DNA of 64,000 nucleotides, from contig CAVWCL010000001.1 of assembly GCA_963753485.1 (NCBI GenBank), positions 434,001 to 498,000 on the forward strand, given 5' to 3'. The stretch's first letter is position 1; every line of letters starts with the position of its first letter. The stretch is from CAWDLX01 sp963753485. Lineage in GTDB: Bacteria; Actinomycetota; Actinomycetes; Mycobacteriales; Micromonosporaceae. Below the pieces are notes generated by a model that worked only from the letters and a program-made list of their open reading frames with translations, had not been told where the DNA came from and searched no databases. Positions 10,547 to 20,259 of this stretch are shown here, piece after piece. A program made the position numbers and the translations under genes.

Positions 10547-10939
10547 CTACCCTTGCACAGCCCTGCTGACTGTCCAGGACGTCTTGACCCGCGGGGCTGG
10601 TGAGCCTGCCCTTGCTCAGGCGTACGGTGAGCACACCATCGGACAGTTTCGCGGACCCAGTTGGGTCCACCTCGCACAGCAGCGCGATGACGTCTTCGAA
10701 CTCCCCGACCGGCCGCAGCTGCCGACGCAGATCGCCCTTGCGTTCTCTCTCCCTGATCCGCCCGGCAACCCGCAGTACTCCCTCGCCTCCGCCTAGAGGT
10801 CCTCAGGCGTCACACCAGGCAGGTCGGGCTCAACCACGTATGCGTCGTCGGTCTCCTCAATGTCGACCGGCGCCATCGGCGGTCGCGCGGCGACTGTCGG
10901 CGGCACGAGACCGAACAGGCCGTCCATCAGCTGACCCAT
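10547..10939 (-). pseudogene. Hsp20-family small heat-shock protein, frameshifted
   Basis: From ATG 10939 the protein reads MGQLMDGLFGLVPPTVAARP, then the alpha-crystallin start APVDIEETDDAYVVEPDLPGV, and hits a TAG at about 10795. A one-base shift restores GVLRVAGRIRERERKGDL, then PVGEFEDVIALLCEVDP and the closing strand LSDGVLTVRLSK. Small heat-shock proteins hold unfolded proteins as large oligomers. The frame break falls in the middle of the crystallin domain. The extreme C-terminus is unclear because the frame runs on toward the ligase gene. Confidence 0.72.
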
Positions 10940-11040
10940 CCTGTCACCGCAGACCCTCCATCTGCAGCCCGGATCGGATCGACGCGTGGACATCATGGCG
11001 CCCTGCCTGGACCAACGCGGAACCGCGACTTGTCCCGACA

Positions 11041-11398
11041 CGTCACTGCCTTCTTTCTGCGATGAGGTCGGCCACGCTTCGGGCCGCCTGCGACAATGCT
11101 CGCATCAGGCAGGGTGAGGTCGGCTCGCTCGACCAACCATCGGTGCGGCCAGGTGATGGCGAGCGTGGTGATGTAGATGGTCAGGGCCGCGAAGGCAGCG
11201 GTCGCGAGGACGATGACCGCCAACGTCAGGTTCGGATCCACGTGGTAGATCGCGACCGAGTTCCCTGTCGATGACGATGCGCATGATCGGAGACGAGCTG
11301 GCGTTCGCCGACCTGGTCGGGATCGAAGCAATCCGCGTACTGCACCCGGCCTGTTTGCCGCCCGTCACAGTGGTCGCCCCGGTCGGTGCGGTGCCGGT
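11041..11398 (-). other. Region with remnants of a small membrane protein
   Basis: No intact gene is recognised in these 358 bases. One minus-strand frame holds a single convincing hydrophobic stretch (LTLAVIVLATAAFAALTIYI) followed by a charged segment. Another frame ends the likely protein with ALSQAARSVADLIAERRQ and a TGA. Together they suggest a protein of about 90 residues that has picked up a frameshift. A GTG overlapping the pepN stop (11398-11400) could be its original start. The function is unknown. Confidence 0.3.
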
Positions 11399-13782
11399 CA
11401 CGTCGTACGGTCGTCCAGCTCGTCCTCCCAGTACCGCCTCAGCACGGCGGGCAAGTCGCCGCGCAGCGCCTCACGAGCCATTTCCAACTCCTCGGCGAGC
11501 AGCGGGAGGGCAGGAAAGGCCAGACCGACCGCGGCCGCGAACGCCGATCCGCGCCGGGCCAGCGACGGGGCGGCCGCGACATACGCGGCGACATACGGCG
11601 CAACAAGCTCCCGTTGCGACAACGACCAGAGCCCGGCAGCCAACGCTCGGAACCGGCCTATGGAGACATCGAGGTCGTCGGTCATCGCCGCCCAAGCGGC
11701 CGATTTCGCCTCGGCGGTGGGGCGAGCGGCCAGTGCGGTGACGGCGCCGAGATCACCAGCGGCCGTCCCGTCCCGCAACCGCTCGACCTCGATCCCCGGT
11801 GCCTCCAAGCCGCCGAGCTCTGACAGCCGGCGGACGACGGCCCAGCGGAGTTCGGGGTCGAGCGCCAAGCCCTGGTCGGTCGCGTCCGCATCGAGCCAGC
11901 GCCGCAGCATCGCGGTGTCGCTCGTGGCCCACGCCAGCCCGCGCGCCAGTGTGACCGCGCGCTGCTCGTCCGGCTCGCCCTCGAGCACGCACGCCGCGGC
12001 CACCGTCTCGAGCGCGGCCGGGACGTCGGAGGGCGGCAGCGCGCGGCGAACCTCGTCGTTCAGGATCCGGTCGAGGGCGGCGGCCACCAGCGTCGGCGAC
12101 GACTCATGCGGGAGCTGTCGCGCCAGCAGTCCGAGGTGCGAAGCCGGCGACCCGTGGTCGAGCAGTGTCGCCCACAGCACCGCCCGTACGAGCGGGTCCG
12201 GCAGGGTGACGAGTGCGCGGGAGACGGCTTCGTGGGACAACGGGTCCAGCTCGATGCGGGCGAAGGTCTCGCCGTACGCGTTGGGCACCACGACCAGCCC
12301 CGCCCACTCCGGCAGCTCGACCGGCTCGTCCGCGAGGTCGACCAGCCGCGAACCGACCGGCTCGAGCGACGCCGTATACGCCGCAACGGTGAACCGGTGC
12401 GGCCGGACGCCATCCCGGCTCAGCACCGGCACGTCGTCGACGCGCGCGACCCGGATCGTGTCGTGTCCCGACTGCCGCAGCCACGCCTCGGCCCAGCCGC
12501 GCACGTCGCGCGGCGAGGCAGCGTCGAGCGCCGACAGCAGGTCCTCGAGCGTGGCGTTGGCGAACCGGTGCCGGGTGAGGTGCGCGTTCACCCCGGCCAG
12601 GAAGTCCGCTGCACCCAGCCAGGTCACCAGCTGACGCAGGACCGCGTTTCCCTTGCCGTACGAGATGGCGTCGAAGATCGTCGTACCCGTGTCCACGTCG
12701 GGTACCTCCTCGGCGGTCGGGGCGACCGGGTGCGTGGAACGGCGACGGTCGGCGCGGTACGCACCGGGTTTGCGATCCGCCTCGAAGGACAACCGGGCCC
12801 CGGCGTACCCGGCCACGCTCTCGGCAACCTCGAACCCCATGTAGTCCGCGAAGGACTCGTTGAGCCACGCGTCCTGCCACCACATCGGCGAGACCAGGTC
12901 GGCGAACCACATGTGCGACATCTCGTGCGCGATCACCACCGCGCGGCGCTGGCGGTCGTCGTCGGTCACCCTCCCGCGCGGCAGCAGGGACTCGTGGAAC
13001 GTGACGCAGCCCGGACACTCCATCGCGCCCCAATTGAGGTCGGGCACGAATACTTGGTCGTACGAGTCGAACGGGAAGGGCTCGGAGAAGATCTCCGCGT
13101 AATGGTCGAAGCAGACCTCGGTCACCCGCCGCAGCTCCGCGGCTTCGCGCTCCAGTTCGGCCGCCAGTGAGCGGCGGGCGTGCCATCCCATGGGTCGGCC
13201 GCGGTGCTCCCACCTCACCGAGTGGTACGGCCCGGCCACGACTACGAACAGATCGCAGGGGATCGGCGGGGTAGTGGCAAACCCGAACCGGCCGCCCTCA
13301 ACGACCGTGGGCAGCCCGTTGGACAGGACGGTCCAGGCCGGATCCGCGGTCACGTTCAGCGTGATCGGTCCCTTGAGATCGAGCTGATCGAAGCAGGCGA
13401 ACAGGCGCTGGGTGATATCCAGACCGAGATAGCCGCCGACATACCGCTCTCCGTCCACCGGGTCGGTGAAGGTGTGCAGGCCTTCGCCATCGGTGACGTA
13501 TCGCAGCCGAGCGTCCACGACCACCTCGTGCGGCCCGGGGGCCAGCCCTTCAAGTGGAATCCGACATCCGTCGTAGGCCGGCGCCACGGCCGAGCCGTCG
13601 AGCGTCACCTCCAGCGACTCGGCCTGGTACAGCTCGAGGAACGTATTGCCACCACGAGTGCGGAACCGCACGGCGACCCGGCTACTGAAGGCGTCCGGGG
13701 ACCTGACGTCGAGCGCGAGGTCGTAGGCGACTTCGGACAGCATGGCGGCCCGAGCACGGGCCTCGTCCAGGGTCAGCGACAC
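11398..13782 (-). CDS. pepN: Aminopeptidase N (M1 zinc metallopeptidase)
   Basis: The 794-residue protein removes N-terminal residues from peptides in the cytoplasm. The zinc site is clear: HEMSH at about residue 284, then WLNESFADYMG with the third ligand Glu 19 residues after the second His. The exopeptidase motif reads GAMEC instead of the usual GAMEN, a small departure at its last position. The length is a little short of the usual 850-870, with a normal C-terminal helical domain. It stands alone, with a perfect 32-base palindrome about 70 bases upstream of its start that ends the preceding protease-like gene. Confidence 0.92.
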   Translation of the reverse strand: MSLTLDEARARAAMLSEVAYDLALDVRSPDAFSSRVAVRFRTRGGNTFLELYQAESLEVTLDGSAVAPAYDGCRIPLEGLAPGPHEVVVDARLRYVTDGEGLHTFTDPVDGERYVGGYLGLDITQRLFACFDQLDLKGPITLNVTADPAWTVLSNGLPTVVEGGRFGFATTPPIPCDLFVVVAGPYHSVRWEHRGRPMGWHARRSLAAELEREAAELRRVTEVCFDHYAEIFSEPFPFDSYDQVFVPDLNWGAMECPGCVTFHESLLPRGRVTDDDRQRRAVVIAHEMSHMWFADLVSPMWWQDAWLNESFADYMGFEVAESVAGYAGARLSFEADRKPGAYRADRRRSTHPVAPTAEEVPDVDTGTTIFDAISYGKGNAVLRQLVTWLGAADFLAGVNAHLTRHRFANATLEDLLSALDAASPRDVRGWAEAWLRQSGHDTIRVARVDDVPVLSRDGVRPHRFTVAAYTASLEPVGSRLVDLADEPVELPEWAGLVVVPNAYGETFARIELDPLSHEAVSRALVTLPDPLVRAVLWATLLDHGSPASHLGLLARQLPHESSPTLVAAALDRILNDEVRRALPPSDVPAALETVAAACVLEGEPDEQRAVTLARGLAWATSDTAMLRRWLDADATDQGLALDPELRWAVVRRLSELGGLEAPGIEVERLRDGTAAGDLGAVTALAARPTAEAKSAAWAAMTDDLDVSIGRFRALAAGLWSLSQRELVAPYVAAYVAAAPSLARRGSAFAAAVGLAFPALPLLAEELEMAREALRGDLPAVLRRYWEDELDDRTT

Positions 13783-13849
13783 CCTGACAGGCTATGGCCT
13801 GTCCTGTCGAGAGTTCGAAGACGGCCGCAGCCACTCTGGTGACCGACGT

Positions 13850-13881
13850 GTTGGCGGGCGGCCCGCGGGCCGCCCGCCAAC
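13850..13881 (-). terminator. Perfect 32-base palindrome, probable terminator
   Basis: The 16-base arm GTTGGCGGGCGGCCCG (13850-13865) is repeated exactly as its reverse complement at 13866-13881, with no loop bases. It lies 20 bases after the stop of the protease-like gene and ahead of pepN on the same strand, so it probably ends transcription of the former. Confidence 0.75.
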
Positions 13882-13901
13882 CATCTCAGATGCGTTCCGC
13901 C

Positions 13902-14876
13902 TCAGGCCGGCGGGAAGAACAGGTTGCTCGAGTGCATGGCGGGGCCCACCGGCTGGACATAGGTGATGGGGCTGAGGAAGCAGAGGACGGACTTGGACAC
14001 GAGGCCGACTGCGGTGTTCCCGTCGAAGACCGGGCCGCCGCGGTCGCTGTTCTTGGTACAGATGTTCACGGCGGCCAGGCCGTAGACCGTTAGGCTGACG
14101 CCGCCGCTGCCGTAGTTCGCGGTGATGTTCGTCCCGGTGACCTTGCCGCAGCGGTACCCGGAGCCGACGCCGGACAGGCACACCGGGCGGTTCTGGTACG
14201 GGTCGCCGGAGCTGTAGATCGGTCGGCTGGTGCCGTTGTACAGATTCACCGCCGACACTGCAGGTACCCCGGCGGACTTGGCGATGACGCCGTAGTCGGT
14301 GCGGGGGAACAGCGCGGCGTCGGTCGAACCGAGGTATGGGCCGCTGGCGCTGCCGACGTACCACGATGGGAAGGTCGACGAGCACTGTCCTGAGGTCAGC
14401 ACCCGGTTGGGTGCGTACGGCGGCGGCGGTAGCGGACTACCGGTGATCACCGGGAAGCCGGCTGAACAGAGCGTTGAGCCGCCGAGGCCGACCTCGTAGA
14501 TGCCGTCGCCGGCCCGCAATGTGGTCACGGCCGCCGACGAGTTCGCCGCTATCGTGCCCGCGGTTTCGGGCTCGGCCGGCAATCGCAGCACCCGGACTGC
14601 ACCGCCGAACCTGGCCGCATACCGCAGCAGCGCCCCGGTCGGTGCGGCGGCCGCGTCGGCTTCCACGTAGACCACCACCTGGTTGGCCGCCTCGTCAACG
14701 CCCCAGGCGGTGCCGGGCGGGCCGCCATGCCGGTTCAATGCCTCGACGATGCCGTTCACGCTGCCGACGCCGCGGGCCACCGGGCTCGAGTGCGCGGCGA
14801 CGGGGGTGGGCAGGAGCAGCAGGACTGCTCCGGCAACAGCGACCAGGACGCTTATGCGGCTAACTCGGCGGGCCAC
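13902..14876 (-). CDS. Secreted S1-type serine protease homologue lacking catalytic His and Ser
   Basis: The GTG at 14876 follows GAGGAGGCACC and opens a clear signal peptide (VARRVSRISVLVAVAGAVLL, cleaved near PVAAHS). The 324-residue protein has the fold of streptogrisin or alpha-lytic proteases: a pro-region, the first active-site block RVLTSGQCSS, an Asp block TDYGVI and the Ser block NSDRGGPVF. In active members the first block reads TAGHC and the last GDSGGP. Here His is replaced by Gln and Ser by Arg, while Asp stays. Paired cysteines are kept, so folding is probably preserved. It is likely a catalytically dead, secreted binding or decoy protein; a new activity cannot be excluded. Confidence 0.82.
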   Translation of the reverse strand: MARRVSRISVLVAVAGAVLLLLPTPVAAHSSPVARGVGSVNGIVEALNRHGGPPGTAWGVDEAANQVVVYVEADAAAAPTGALLRYAARFGGAVRVLRLPAEPETAGTIAANSSAAVTTLRAGDGIYEVGLGGSTLCSAGFPVITGSPLPPPPYAPNRVLTSGQCSSTFPSWYVGSASGPYLGSTDAALFPRTDYGVIAKSAGVPAVSAVNLYNGTSRPIYSSGDPYQNRPVCLSGVGSGYRCGKVTGTNITANYGSGGVSLTVYGLAAVNICTKNSDRGGPVFDGNTAVGLVSKSVLCFLSPITYVQPVGPAMHSSNLFFPPA

Positions 14877-15068
14877 GGTGCCTCCTCGGTGAGATCCCAG
14901 CCGGCGCGGAGCGCAACCGACCGCGCACATTATGTCACTCGTGGCGCCCGGGTCACGTTCAGCCGATCGGCTGGCATCCATTGTTCGCCGCATGATTACG
15001 CCGGTTGGTCGTCGGCCGCTTGTTGTTGTTCAGGCACGGGCGGTTTCAGCTGGTCATTGCATCACCTC

Positions 15069-15343
15069 GACTCGGAGGTGTGCGGTGGCTGGTAGTGGGC
15101 GTCCGCGGGTGTCGTGAGTGGCAGCGGGAGTTCTGGCGGCTGGTTCGGCAGGGTTCTAGCTATATCGAGGCGGCCGGGTTAGTGGGCGTGTCGGTCATGA
15201 CGGCGCGTGGCTGGGTTAGTTAGCCATGGTGGCGGGATGCCGATGGTGTCGTTGACCGAGCCCACGGGCCGGCCGGTATCTGTGTCTGGCCGAGCGGGAA
15301 GAGATCGCGATAGCTCTGGCCCAGGGTGTCGACCGACGCTGAG
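15069..15343 (+). mobile_element. IS30-family transposase, N-terminal remnant
   Basis: The fragment reads WQREFWRLVRQGSSYIEAAG, then VSVMTARGW, HGGGMPMVSLTEPTGRY and LCLAEREEIAIALAQGV, which is the DNA-binding start of IS30-type transposases. Two frame changes are needed, near 15222 and 15272. The sequence breaks off near 15343 where IS21-derived sequence of the opposite strand begins, so the catalytic part was lost there. Confidence 0.7.
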
Positions 15344-16300
15344 AACCCCGACCCCCCGCGGTTGCAGGTGCCCGACGGTGTCACCGGCTCTTGGCTCGGG
15401 AAGGTCAAGGTCGGACAGGTCCACCGAGCACGGTGAGCCCAGGCAGCCAACGGCCTTACGAGCCTCGATCGCGACCAGCTCCGGGCTGGTCGACCCGGCC
15501 GCCAACGCCGAGGCGATGCCGGCCAGCACCGCCTCGGTGGGGCGGTGACGGTGCAGCAACAGCACCTGCACCAACGCCCGGGTGCCCTCGGCCCGACCAT
15601 GGGTGTCCATCGCGGCGTCCCAAAACGATTGGTGCGTGGCGGTGAACGTGGCCTCGGCTCGGGCGATCGCCAACGCCGACGACCCGGCCAGCGCGCCGGG
15701 CTTGGCCAGCAGGATCTCCAGGTAGTGATCCAGCTCATCGCGGTAGGAGTAGCGCTGCGACAACCTCGGATGCCGGGCCACCTCGCGGCGGCCGTCAAAG
15801 ACGATCAGATGGTTGGCCCGCAGCGACACCCGAACCTTGCGGCCGATGAACCGAGCAGGCACCGAGTAGTAGCACTGGCGCACCGTGATCCGGGAACTGG
15901 AGCTCACGGTCGGGGTCAGCGTCAGCCCGCAGTCGAAGTCGTCCTCCGGCAGCGGTCGCAGCAACGGCGCCTCGGCGGAGAACAAGACCCGCTCCGGGGC
16001 CGTGGTCCGCTCGGCGATGCGTTCGTCCTCGGCCTTGTCGATCGCCGCGAGCAGCTCGTTGAGCTCGTCGAGACTGTCCACTTCGGGCACGGGGACCATG
16101 TGCGTGCGCCGGAAACGCCCGCCCTCGTTCTCCACACCGCCCTTCTCGTGCGCGCCGTCCTTGCCGGGCAAGCAGTAGAACGCTTCGAGGCCGTAATGCG
16201 ATCTGAAGGCCGTCCAGCGCTGGGATTCCACCCGGGTGCGCCCGAAGCAGACTTCGTTGACGGTGCGGATGGCCTGGTCCGCGGCGGTGGTCTTGGCGCG
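15340..16300 (-). mobile_element. IS21-family transposase IstA, C-terminal remnant
   Basis: About 310 residues match the second half of IstA: RWTAFRSHYGLEAFYC, GAHEKGGVENEGG with the last catalytic Glu, FRRTHMVPVPEV, then the Mu-transposase-type beta-barrel region (VRQCYYSVPARFIGRKV) and YRDELDHYLEILLAKPGAL. The N-terminal DNA-binding region and first catalytic aspartates are missing at the 16300 side, where the sequence meets the recombinase gene. No istB helper gene follows; the 3' end abuts the IS30 remnant. The element cannot move by itself. Confidence 0.8.
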
Positions 16301-16356
16301 GGACTTTGCCTTGGCGGCGGCGTTGAGCACGGCGCTGCGGCGGGCGCGGTCGCCGG

Positions 16357-18502
16357 TCACGGCTTCGTCGTTCGCACGCGGCTGGTGTCGAGGGTCAGTG
16401 GGATCGGGCCCGCCGGGCCGGCGCCGCAGCCAGCGCCCTGCACGGCGCGGCCGGAGTTGGCGTCCATCGTGGACAGGAGTTGAGTAAGAGCGGCGTGCTC
16501 GGCGCGGCGTTGGGCCAGCCAGACGTTGTCATCGGGCACGGGCTGACCGTGGCGCTGCTTGAACGCCGCCGTGGTCCGGGCGATGAGCTGGTCGGTGTCG
16601 GCGAGCTGCCGCTCCAGTGTGGAGCGATGGGTGGCGTCGGTGACGAACACAGAGCAGGTCAGACAGGCGTTGCCCTTGCGGCAGGTCTGCAACGGCGGTA
16701 GCAGGCACCAGCCGTGCGGCAGGAACCGGTCGGCGCGGTCGAACAGGTGCAGGCTGTCATGGTCCTCGCGGGAGAACTGCACCGCCGTGCCGTCCGCGCG
16801 CAGCTTGACGGTTGCCAGGAACGCCAACTCGGCGTGCTCCTCGCGCTGGGCGATGTAGTGCATCGCCATGGTCGGCGTGGCGTGGCCGGCGTAGCGCTGG
16901 ATGACGTGTATTGGGAGGCCGAGCTCGGCGGGTCAGCTTGGCGTGGCGGAACCGGTGGGTGTGGTTGAGACGCACCAGCCTGCCTTTGCTGTCTGTGATC
17001 TGGACCAAGTCGCTGAACTGCCGCAGTACCACGATGTAGCTGCCGGCGGAGTAGGGCTTGTCGCCGTGGCGGTTGGCACTGCGTTGCAAGAAAAGGTGCC
17101 GGGGTGCCCGGTCGGGGAGCTGCTCGCGGACCCAGAGTCGTTGCTCCTCAACGACCGGCGTGACCTCGTGGTCGACGAGGATGCTGTCCGGCGCGATGTC
17201 GATCTTGCTTTGGGCGTAACGGAACCGGGCGACCTGCTCACCGCCGGCGGCGGTGGTGGTGGCGTCGATCACGGGTTGGATGCAGTCGGCGTCGCAGGTG
17301 CGGACCTCGCTGGCGCGCCGGCCGGTGAGGATCTGCAGCAGGACCATCCGCATCGCCTGAGGGTCGCCCAGGCCGGCGGCGGCAACCTGCTGGCCGTCGC
17401 CACGGGTGATGAGCATCTGCTCGTCCCTGGGCGTTCCGAGCAGCGGCAGCGCGACGGTGATCTGCGCCAAGGCGTGATCGTCGACATAGTGCTCGTCGGT
17501 AAGCGGCCGCGTGGGTCGCACGCGGCTGACCTGACGAAACCAGGCGGCGGCATGCAGGTCGGTGACATGCTGCCACGGCCCGATCCCGAGCACGGTGCGG
17601 GCCTCGACGGGGTTGGCTGCGGCGAACGCGAACAGTTCGGCGACCGCGCGCAGGTCGTCATTGACGAGTCGAGGTGGCACTGGTGTGCCCGGTGGTCGTC
17701 GGCGACCGTCCAGATCGGTGCGGTTAGGTGCTTGCGCGGTCCACCGAGCGAACGCTGCCGCATGTTGCCTCGACCGGGCCGCGTCATCCAGAACCTCGCT
17801 GGGATCGTCAAGGGTGGTCAGCCAGGTCTCGAACCTGTGCAGGCTCTGCATCCGCGCGTGGCTGACCGTCGTCCAGCGCAGCATGCCGGACTCCAGCGCG
17901 GTGCACAGGTGCCACTTGACCGCCGCGCGCAGCCACTGTACCTGGAGTGCTCCCGGTGAGCAGCCGTTGTGCGGCGACGGTTCTCGCGGCGCCAGCGGGA
18001 TACGTGGGTCGCAGCGAGGGTTCCACTCGTCCAACTGCCACCACGCGCCCTCGTGGCAGCGGGCCACCAGCGCCAGGTGGGCGAACCCAAATACCCGGCG
18101 CAGCCGCTCGCGGCTGCGTGCCGGCGGCAGCCGACGCCAGCGCCGGGCGTAGAACCAGCCCTGCAACGCCGAGGCGGTCAGCCAGTCCACCGCCCGCATC
18201 GACGACGGGAACGGGTGGTGCTGGCGGATCGCCAGTCGCAGGATGCTCGCGAACTGGCCAAACGCCTGCACTGAGAGCCGGGTGCCATCCTGTGCTTGCC
18301 AGTGCGCCATCCACGCCAGTTCGGCCGCTATCAGGTCGGGGACGCCGGTTAGGTCCAGCCGGTGCCGACGAGGGCTGATCTGCGGCAAGTCTTCCACGGT
18401 GTCTCCGATGATCGGGCCGCGCCACTCGGGCGGCAGCTGCTGCCAGAGCCGCCAGATCGGGTCGACGTCCTCGACGGGACGCAGTCGGCTTTCACCGCGC
18501 AT
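16357..18502 (-). pseudogene. Tyrosine recombinase of a two-integrase (Tn554-like) element, frameshifted
   Basis: The ATG at 18502 overlaps the end of a second recombinase gene by 11 bases. The protein runs for about 710 residues. Catalytic residues are visible: the first Arg in LTGRRASEVR, the box HTHRFRH and, after a frameshift near 16935, the nucleophile region AMAMHYIAQREEH. A cysteine-rich tail (QTCRKGNACLTC) follows, as in TnpB-like recombinases that act in pairs. The frameshift lies between the HxxR box and the tyrosine, so no complete active site is made. Unlike the neighbouring partner, both ends of the gene are present. Confidence 0.75.
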
Positions 18503-18890
18503 TGGTTACCTGCCAACCAGACGCGTAGGAATTCCAGTTCGCTGCCGCGCGCAGCGCGTCGTCCTCCCGGACCCAGCCGCAGAGGTCCAATGTGGTCTGC
18601 ACGTGTGCGTGGCCGAGCCGGCGGGACACGACCCACTCCTTGGTCCCGACCAGCAGCAGTGCGGTGGCGTGGGTGTGCCTGAACCAGTGCGGGGTCCACC
18701 CGGCCGGCCCGATTCCCCTGCGCCGCAGGGCTTTAGTCTTGTCCCGCACCGTGGACTCCCGCAGCGCGGCCAGCAGCGGCGGCCGATTCAGGTTCACCCA
18801 CAAGGGGTCCTCGGCGGTGACGGCGATCCCGGCCTCGGCGGCGCGGCAGGCCAGATGGGTCACGTAGTCGGCGAACGGACGCGCCGTTGC
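18492..18890 (-). mobile_element. Second tyrosine recombinase (TnpA-like), 3' fragment
   Basis: The last 130 residues of a phage-type integrase remain, including the HxxR box WFRHTHATALLL, the RRLGHAHVQTT stretch and a tyrosine-bearing or equivalent region near LDLCGW; the usual tyrosine is not evident there. The 5' part is replaced near 18890 by the 3' end of the winged-helix gene. Its stop overlaps the start of the following recombinase, the arrangement seen in elements that need two recombinases. Confidence 0.7.
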
Positions 18891-18907
18891 GTCGCGTCGG
18901 TGGCCAG

Positions 18908-20023
18908 CTACGAGGCCAGGGTCAGGCGCAGGTCCCTGTCGAGGACGCCTGCCAAGCGGCGGGTTTCGCGCTCGATCGCCTTCTGGGGTCGGCGTCGCTC
19001 GTCGAGCCAGGTGACCGTGATCTCGTCGCCTTTTCGAGCCCATGTTCCGCATACAACACCGCCGGCGATCACCGGGTTGGCCTTGCGAGTCATGAGGTCT
19101 CGCCGCGTCGACGGCGTGATATGGGCGTCCTTGGTACCAGGACCCATCACCCACTGGTCGTGCCCAGGGAGGAATCGCACCGCCTCCGACGGATGCGTGC
19201 CATCGAGGGCGTCGACGTCCTCGCGCGCGACATACGCCACGCTCCCCTCGACGTCGACTGCGACCAGCCGGTCGCCGAGCCCTTCGAACCAGGAATCGAG
19301 CCGCTTGCGTCCTGCGCTCAGGCAGTTGCCGAGCCAGTAATGGAGGTTGTCGATCGTCGCCGGACCATACGTCTGGAAGTACGCCGAGACGGCACGCGGT
19401 CCCGCTTCGTCGAGGTCGGGGATGCCCCGCCACCTCGGATTGCTGTCCAGGCGCTGCAAGGTGCGCTGTCCGTCTCGCGGCGGACCGAAGCTCAGGTCCC
19501 CCTGCCAGGACAGCGGCTTGATCAGCGTTCCCGCGCCCTCGTCGAAGACCGGCTTCAGGTGCCGAAACGCACGATGTGTCGACAGCGTCTGCCCTAGCTC
19601 GAAAACAGTCAACGGTCCGTCGCTCAGCGCCGCGCGCACCGCGGCCCGGAAGTCCGGCCAGTCCGAGGGTGTCAGCCGGTAGTAGTCCACCCAACTCGCC
19701 AGCTCCCACTGCCGGCCGGCCGATCGGATGGCCAGGTACATGCCGCCCTCCTCGGGAGAGAGATAGTGCATGGACCCGCGGAACGCGAATGCCTTGATCA
19801 CCTCACCGTCAGCCAGGGCCTGGACGAGCTCACCCGGACGCGACGTCGAACAACGGGTCCGGACAGCCAGCTCAGCGAGCGACTCGTCCATCGAGAGCAC
19901 CGCGCCGAGCCGGCGTACGACCCCCGCGACCGGTCCAGCCCCTACGGGGTCCAGCAACTGTCGCTCCATCCGCCAGGCCAGCGCCTGTGACCACGTGACA
20001 GAAGCCTCGGTTTCCCTACTCAC
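18908..20023 (-). CDS. Winged-helix DNA-binding protein (HTH_42 / AlkX-type)
   Basis: The 371-residue protein from GTG 20023 begins SRETEASVTWSQALAWRMER and carries the family's typical blocks: ELAVRTRC, FAFRGSMHYLSPEEGG, WVDYYRL, a winged-helix core around LTVFELGQTLSTHRAF, and a late LPGHDQWVMGPGT motif. Members of this large actinobacterial family are related to DNA glycosylases of the AlkZ type, some of which unhook crosslinks from natural products. The conserved QxQ catalytic motif of AlkZ was not recognised, so it is named only by family. It stands alone between mobile-element debris and an ArsR-type regulator. Confidence 0.8.
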   Translation of the reverse strand: MSRETEASVTWSQALAWRMERQLLDPVGAGPVAGVVRRLGAVLSMDESLAELAVRTRCSTSRPGELVQALADGEVIKAFAFRGSMHYLSPEEGGMYLAIRSAGRQWELASWVDYYRLTPSDWPDFRAAVRAALSDGPLTVFELGQTLSTHRAFRHLKPVFDEGAGTLIKPLSWQGDLSFGPPRDGQRTLQRLDSNPRWRGIPDLDEAGPRAVSAYFQTYGPATIDNLHYWLGNCLSAGRKRLDSWFEGLGDRLVAVDVEGSVAYVAREDVDALDGTHPSEAVRFLPGHDQWVMGPGTKDAHITPSTRRDLMTRKANPVIAGGVVCGTWARKGDEITVTWLDERRRPQKAIERETRRLAGVLDRDLRLTLAS

Positions 20024-20259
20024 GTCGGCAGCCTCGCATCCATTCCGGACGAACGGCGTCCTGCTCGACGTAGCAGCTGCTGTGCATCCGCCCACGCGAG
20101 TCGGTCAGGCCATGACGGCACCCTGCGTTCACCTCGTCGTTCGACTCGAACTCTCATGGCGCGGATCGCGCTGGGCGCCGGAGCGCGGAGATCAGGTTAC
20201 CGGACACGCCCACAGTAGAGTGCGTTCCCAGCGATCCCCGGCCGTTGACGAGCGTCCTT

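Noticed and set aside
10470..10670. N-terminal extension of the DNA ligase
   Set aside because: The extension is the C-terminal part of an Hsp20 gene in the same frame; the ligase has its own GTG with a good ribosome-binding site.
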